DNA of 64,000 nt, from NCBI GenBank assembly GCA_001692895.1, contig KV748231.1, positions 915,888 to 979,887 of the forward strand, given 5' to 3'. The first letter of the stretch is position 1. Each line of letters opens with the position of its first letter. Below are positions 59,899 through 64,000 of the stretch, in pieces. The notes under the pieces are model-generated. The model made no database searches. It saw only the letters and a list, made by a program, of their open reading frames with translations, and was not told the origin of the DNA. Position numbers and translations under genes: made by a program. Origin of the DNA: Cenococcum geophilum 1.58. Its lineage: Eukaryota; Ascomycota; Dothideomycetes; Gloniales; Gloniaceae.

Positions 59899-60447
59899 GA
59901 GATGTCAGGATAGTTTTATGAACAGCGACGAATTGTTATAAACAGCAACGCATTTGAGGCGTTTTAGATCTTTATCCTGGGATTTTTGTATGCACAAGTT
60001 GATGTATAGTTAGGTTTGACAAATCTCACCCAATTCGAGCAAATGCTGTCCGCAGAAAAAGCGCACATCCATTCTCATCCACTCTCAATATTTCAAAGTT
60101 CAAGGCCATTCTTACGTATTTATACATTTATAGCTACCACTTATGGGATACCTAGCTAGTATATATACAACTTTTCCCACCCCCAAAACCGAACCCAAAA
60201 CGCCGATTCAAACATGCATTAGGTTTTGGGTCATCAATCACTTATTCTGTGGTGCAGGTATCTTCGACCTCATTGCTGAGTCTGCTTTCATAACTTGCGA
60301 CTTTATTTGTCCAATGCGATACTTTGGCTCCAAGATTCCGACCTGCATCGAAAATTAAGTTAGCACTCGTATTGATGTCCTTGTCCATCTATCCCATCAG
60401 TAACAGAAGCGGCAAGAGTATCCATCAGATTAGACTGCATTCCTCTG
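59899..60447. other. Convergent 3' intergenic region
   Basis: Lies between the transporter stop and the mrps16 stop. AT-rich 3' flanking DNA; no gene or strong hairpin seen. A short ORF at 60143-60358 is probably chance. Confidence 0.4.
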
Positions 60448-60957
60448 CTAACAACTCCGTTCGCCCAGCATCTGTACAAGCTTGCCTCGCCATATCACAT
60501 CAAACGAAGCCAAAATATAACAGGAAAGCCATTTTAGCCTCACCATCGACAATAACCTCCAAGCGGTATCGCTTGGGTGCGCACCAACTCCTATCCAGTA
60601 TCGCGTCCGGGTTAAGTCTAGCTTTATTTCTTTGAAAGGTCGCCCTGTGGTATCGCCTGGTCGAGGAGGTTGGGGGAGAGAATTATAGGTACCAAGAACC
60701 TCGAGGGGCTTGCTGTTACGGGCCGTTCTATAGTAGGTCATGTTAGCGCTTGTGTCAAAATTAAGACGTCTTACGTCTTATCAATAGTAGTAAACGGAGG
60801 GTGGGGGAGAAATTGAAATGGAATGGAGATTGAGGGTAATTGTGAAAGGGAGAGGGTGAAAGGGATTTTCCAGTATTTACCGTGCATGAGAGACAACAAT
60901 ATTATAAAATGGCGCGTGGCGCTTGCCAAAGCGAGCGAGACGAATTTTGAGGACCAT
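60448..60957 (-). CDS. mrps16: Mitochondrial small ribosomal subunit protein bS16m
   Basis: Structural protein of the mitochondrial small ribosomal subunit. Exon 1 (60957-60881) starts MVLKIRLARFGKRHAPFYNI, the classic S16 N-terminus. Exon 2 begins at 60727 with TARNSKPLEVLGTYNSLP and continues with KEIKLDLTRTRYWIGVGA and PSDTAWRLLSM. The 153-base intron is GTAAAT..ATAG. Read through to the stop at 60448, the protein has 118 residues, which fits the family, but the last ~25 residues are not recognisable. A GTGAGG..AG intron just after LLSM is possible and would shorten the C-terminus while using the same stop. Confidence 0.85.
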
Positions 60958-61179
60958 TGCACCGTATTTGCTGGTTGGAGGAATGCCTGCGGATGAAGTC
61001 GAGAACACTACAATGGAATTTTCAGGAATGGAGAATTGTAAACTTTGGCGTATCGTACACGTATGCCAAGCCTCAAAGCGGCACATGGGGCGGCCAAGCT
61101 ACTCCGCACTCTGCCATCGCCTTCTTTCCTACTCACCAACACAACCGATACTGGCATCTCCTTTAGACCTCTATTCATC
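60958..61179. promoter_or_regulatory. Shared divergent promoter, mrps16 / BI-1 gene
   Basis: Only 222 bases separate the two start codons on opposite strands, so both promoters and 5' leaders must lie here. Pyrimidine-rich segments occur at 61107-61140. No TATA box or specific factor site can be claimed. Confidence 0.5.
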
Positions 61180-62147
61180 ATGGCAGGAAACATTAAGTAT
61201 CAGGCCGCACCCCAACGCGACTCGTTGGAAGAGCAGCACTATTCCCAGGCTCCGCCGTCATACGAAGCCGAGGCGTCAACTCAGGCAGCCTTACTCGGAG
61301 GAGTCCCGCGTAGCGAAGATGATAACATTCCTGATGATTTCAAGGTATTTAGAGGCTTTAAGAACACTCTAAATGCACTTCGGGCGAGAGCTTGGATGGC
61401 TAATATGCTTTATAGTTCGGTGGAGTTGTCTCAGAGGCTACTCTAGACATTCGGATGGCTTTCATTCGAAAGGTTTATGCGATTCTGTAAGAACATAACT
61501 TATCCTACTTTAATCTCGATTCAAAATGTATCCAGACTGATATACTGTCCAGGACTGTCCAACTTTTTGCCACTGCACTACTTAGCTCTGTCTCCTTCTT
61601 CAGCACAGGTTACAGAGATTGGATCCAGCGCAACCAATGGATGATGTGGATTTCACTTTTCGGAGCTATAGGGTTCATGCTACTTACCTTCTGGAAGCGC
61701 AAGTCATATCCAACGAATTTGCTTTTCCTTACTGGATTCACAGTCCTCGAAGCATACTCGATTTCAGTCATAGTCTCCTTCTACAATGCCAAGATCGTGG
61801 TCGAAGCGCTCATCTTTACACTCGGTATCTTCGTTGCTCTAAGTCTGTTTGCCTGCCAGACCAAGTATGACTTCACATCATGGATGCCGTATCTCTTCGG
61901 AGCTCTCTGGGTATTGGTACTCTTCGGCTTCATGTCCATGTTCTTCCCATATTCCAGCAAGGTCGAATTAGGCTACGGTGTTGTTGCTGCACTGATCTTT
62001 AGCGGGTATATTCTTGTGGATACACAACTAATCATAAGACACTACCACGTCGAAGAGGAGATTGCAGCAGCAATCTCGCTTTACCTTGATGTAATCAACT
62101 TGTTCTTGGCTATTCTCCGGATCCTTAACTCTCAAAGCAACAATTAG
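61180..62147 (+). CDS. bxi1: Bax inhibitor-1 / LFG (TMBIM) family protein
   Basis: A seven-pass membrane protein of the TMBIM family, associated with ER or vacuole calcium handling and stress survival; yeast Bxi1/Ybh3 is the related protein. Three exons (61180-61344, 61416-61486, 61553-62147) give 276 residues. The N-terminus is polar and Pro/Tyr-rich (QAPPSYEAEAS). DIRMAFIRKVYAIL precedes the first membrane segment, as in the family. Later marks are FWKRKSYPTNLLFLTGFTVLE, FACQTKYDFTSW and the C-terminal GYILVDTQLIIRHYHVEEE with DVINLFLAILRIL. The start at 61180 is the first ATG of this frame and gives a typical length. Introns are 71 and 66 bp. Confidence 0.92.
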
Positions 62148-62922
62148 GCTCTCTATACGCGGTAGAAACACTACTCTATATGGGGACGGACACTCGAACT
62201 GGTGCATTCTTTAAGTTGGAAGTTTGGTGGAATGGCGCATTGACAACAATTGTTTTCTTTGCCTGTAATGCTCGTTGCGATTAAGTTGCTTTGATCCATA
62301 TTGTACTATAGCCAAAAACCTTTCTGTCACTTCTACAATAACTTTCCCATCTCCCGCTGAAAGGCCTTCTTAATCCTGCACCACTCTTCTTTGCGTGGGG
62401 TGTTTCATCTACGGGACAGGCAAATACGGCACGATTTATCGCCATGTGATAAGATGATTGGTGGCCGAATGCAGATGATACTCCCGCATTTGGTGGTGGA
62501 GCTTATCGCTTAAGCCGGAACTTCTTGGCATTTGGAACAGAGCTGGGAAGAGCGACACCAGAACTGAATCGCAGATCTCGAGACCACCAAATATCTCGAA
62601 AATACCCTGTCAACCCCTTCGCCAGCCTTTAAAGAGAACAAAGTCGTTCGCTATTCCGAGACCTTCCATTCCCCGCCTTTTGCTATCTTTCAGCGGCATT
62701 CCCTCCACTTGTATCCATATCCATCAACGCCCACAAAGTAAAACGTCTTAGCACACCGCCCATCTTGAAACAAGTTCTTCCCCGCAAACCGGAAGACTCA
62801 ACATAACAACCGATCCTTTATCTCACCTCTTCTCCTGCCTTTATAGCCTTACACGCTTCTCTATGCGCTCCGCCTTCTAGTCCCGAATCAATTAATACCA
62901 CCCCCGCCACCTCAACAACCCC
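62148..62922. other. Intergenic region upstream of LAG1-type gene
   Basis: About 0.8 kb. It contains the BI-1 gene 3' flank and a C-rich, pyrimidine-biased leader (62740-62920) before the next ATG, common in fungal promoters. No gene seen. Confidence 0.45.
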
Positions 62923-63923
62923 ATGGCTGCAAAGGAGGCATTTCCACAGGCGGACAACGGTTTTGCCACCCCTTTTGATTCCAATTGGGCACTGGAAGAG
63001 CAGCAGAATGCCCCGCCTACACGAACTGACTCCCTAAAACCTTATGGTAGCTATGCTCCCGAAAGTGGTGTTCATCGGCTTGCTGTGAAAAGAGCCAAAA
63101 AAAACCCCAAAGATGAGAGTCTTACAGCGACGCTCTGCACATTGATTTGCGAGCACCAGACAGGTATATCAGGCAATTGAGGTGATTTATCGGACTGAAA
63201 CTAATTACAAAATCAGGTCTCTCCATAAACCTCCTCCTCCTCCTTTTCCTAACCCATGTTTGCTTCCCACGCGCCAGGCGACGGACTGAAAAATTCTTCC
63301 ACCTGTCCTACTACGATGCGGAAAGCGGCCTTTACACCTCCGGAATTGATGATCTCCCTTTCGTAGTATTTTGGATCGTCGTCTTTACCGGCCTTCGTGC
63401 GACGGTCATGGATCACATCCTGTATCCTCTCGCCAGCTTCGGAGGTATTAAGACCAAAAAGGAGAAGATCAGATTTGCTGAACAGGCTTGGCTATTAATA
63501 TATTATACGGTGTTCTGGACGTTGGGCATGGTTAGTCTCCCGTCCGTCTTACCCACAAACGTTTCCCAATCCGCGTCGTTTGTTCAATTATATACCCCAA
63601 AACCTTAGGCCACCTTTTGACTTCTCTATTTCTAGTATATCATGTATCATTCAACCTACTGGTTCAACCTAAAGGAAATGTGGACGCACTGGCCCACCCG
63701 GAAAATGAACTCTCTTTTCAAGTGGTACTACCTAGTCCAGTTCGCTTTCTGCTTGCAACAAATTCTCGTAGTGAATATTGAGGAAAGACGGAAGGACTAC
63801 GCACAGATGTTTACGCACCATATCATCACGAGTACTCTCATCTTCATGAGTTATGGGTATTACCAAATGAGGGTTGGTAACGTAATTTTGTGCGTTATGG
63901 ATGTTGTAGACATCATTCTTCCT
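62923..63923 (+). CDS. lag1: Ceramide synthase LAG1/LAC1 type, 5' part
   Basis: Sphingosine N-acyltransferase of the ER, joining acyl-CoA to a sphingoid base. Exons 62923-63163, 63217-63530 and 63636-63923 give 281 codons in frame; a donor (GTAAGT) follows at 63924 and the rest is outside the window. The first ~80 residues are polar with a basic KRAKKNPKD segment, then a membrane stretch (LSINLLLLLFLTHV). The TLC (Lag1) domain follows, with AWLLIYYTVFWTLGM, HSTYWFNLKEMWTHWP and the paired catalytic histidines in FTHHIITSTL (about 246-247), ending DVVDIILP. Truncated by the window edge, not by mutation. Confidence 0.9.
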
Positions 63924-64000
63924 GTAAGTCTAACCCGGAGATCCGTAGTAAACACCAAATATCTTGAGTTGGGATATTCGAGGGGACAAACTAATATTCC

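Overview
The window comes from a filamentous ascomycete (Pezizomycotina). The evidence is short spliced introns (about 50-80 bp, GT..AG), Sho1 and RO-10 family genes, Tad-clade and chromoviral retroelements, and AT-rich repeats full of TAA/TAG stops where CAA/CAG is expected, the usual trace of repeat-induced point mutation (RIP).

The layout has two parts. Bases 1 to about 44,950 are a gene-poor, mostly AT-rich block of decayed repeats: a Tad-like LINE fragment, a cluster of four unrelated tandem arrays (9.7-11.6 kb), two copies of a long-TIR MITE family, a solo LTR, a Ty3/Gypsy chromovirus, and RIP-degraded remains of two accessory genes (a FunK1-type kinase and a DUF7025-like AAA ATPase). 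Several long coding-like stretches in this block could not be assigned. The centrepiece is a nest: a FunK1 kinase gene is split by a Gypsy element (16245-32581); that element's 3' LTR is split by a gag-only LTR element (23982-32560); that element is split by a hAT transposon (25355-28172); and a Harbinger-like MITE (27793-28154) sits inside the hAT. Matching target-site duplications support each transposon level.

From about 44,960 the base composition becomes balanced. An intact seven-exon NAD(P)H-hydrate epimerase gene (45318-46392, minus) sits at this edge. Its upstream region is filled by a Tc1/mariner element and a 4-kb MULE. From about 53 kb onward there is ordinary single-copy chromosome: sho1 (osmosensor), ro-10 (dynactin arm), a vacuolar amino acid transporter, mrps16, a Bax-inhibitor-1 family gene, and the 5' part of a LAG1-type ceramide synthase running off the right end.

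The intact genes are housekeeping or signalling genes with no shared pathway; mrps16 and the BI-1 gene share a 222-bp divergent promoter. Exon boundaries were worked out by hand from splice signals, reading-frame continuity and family knowledge. No database search was possible.
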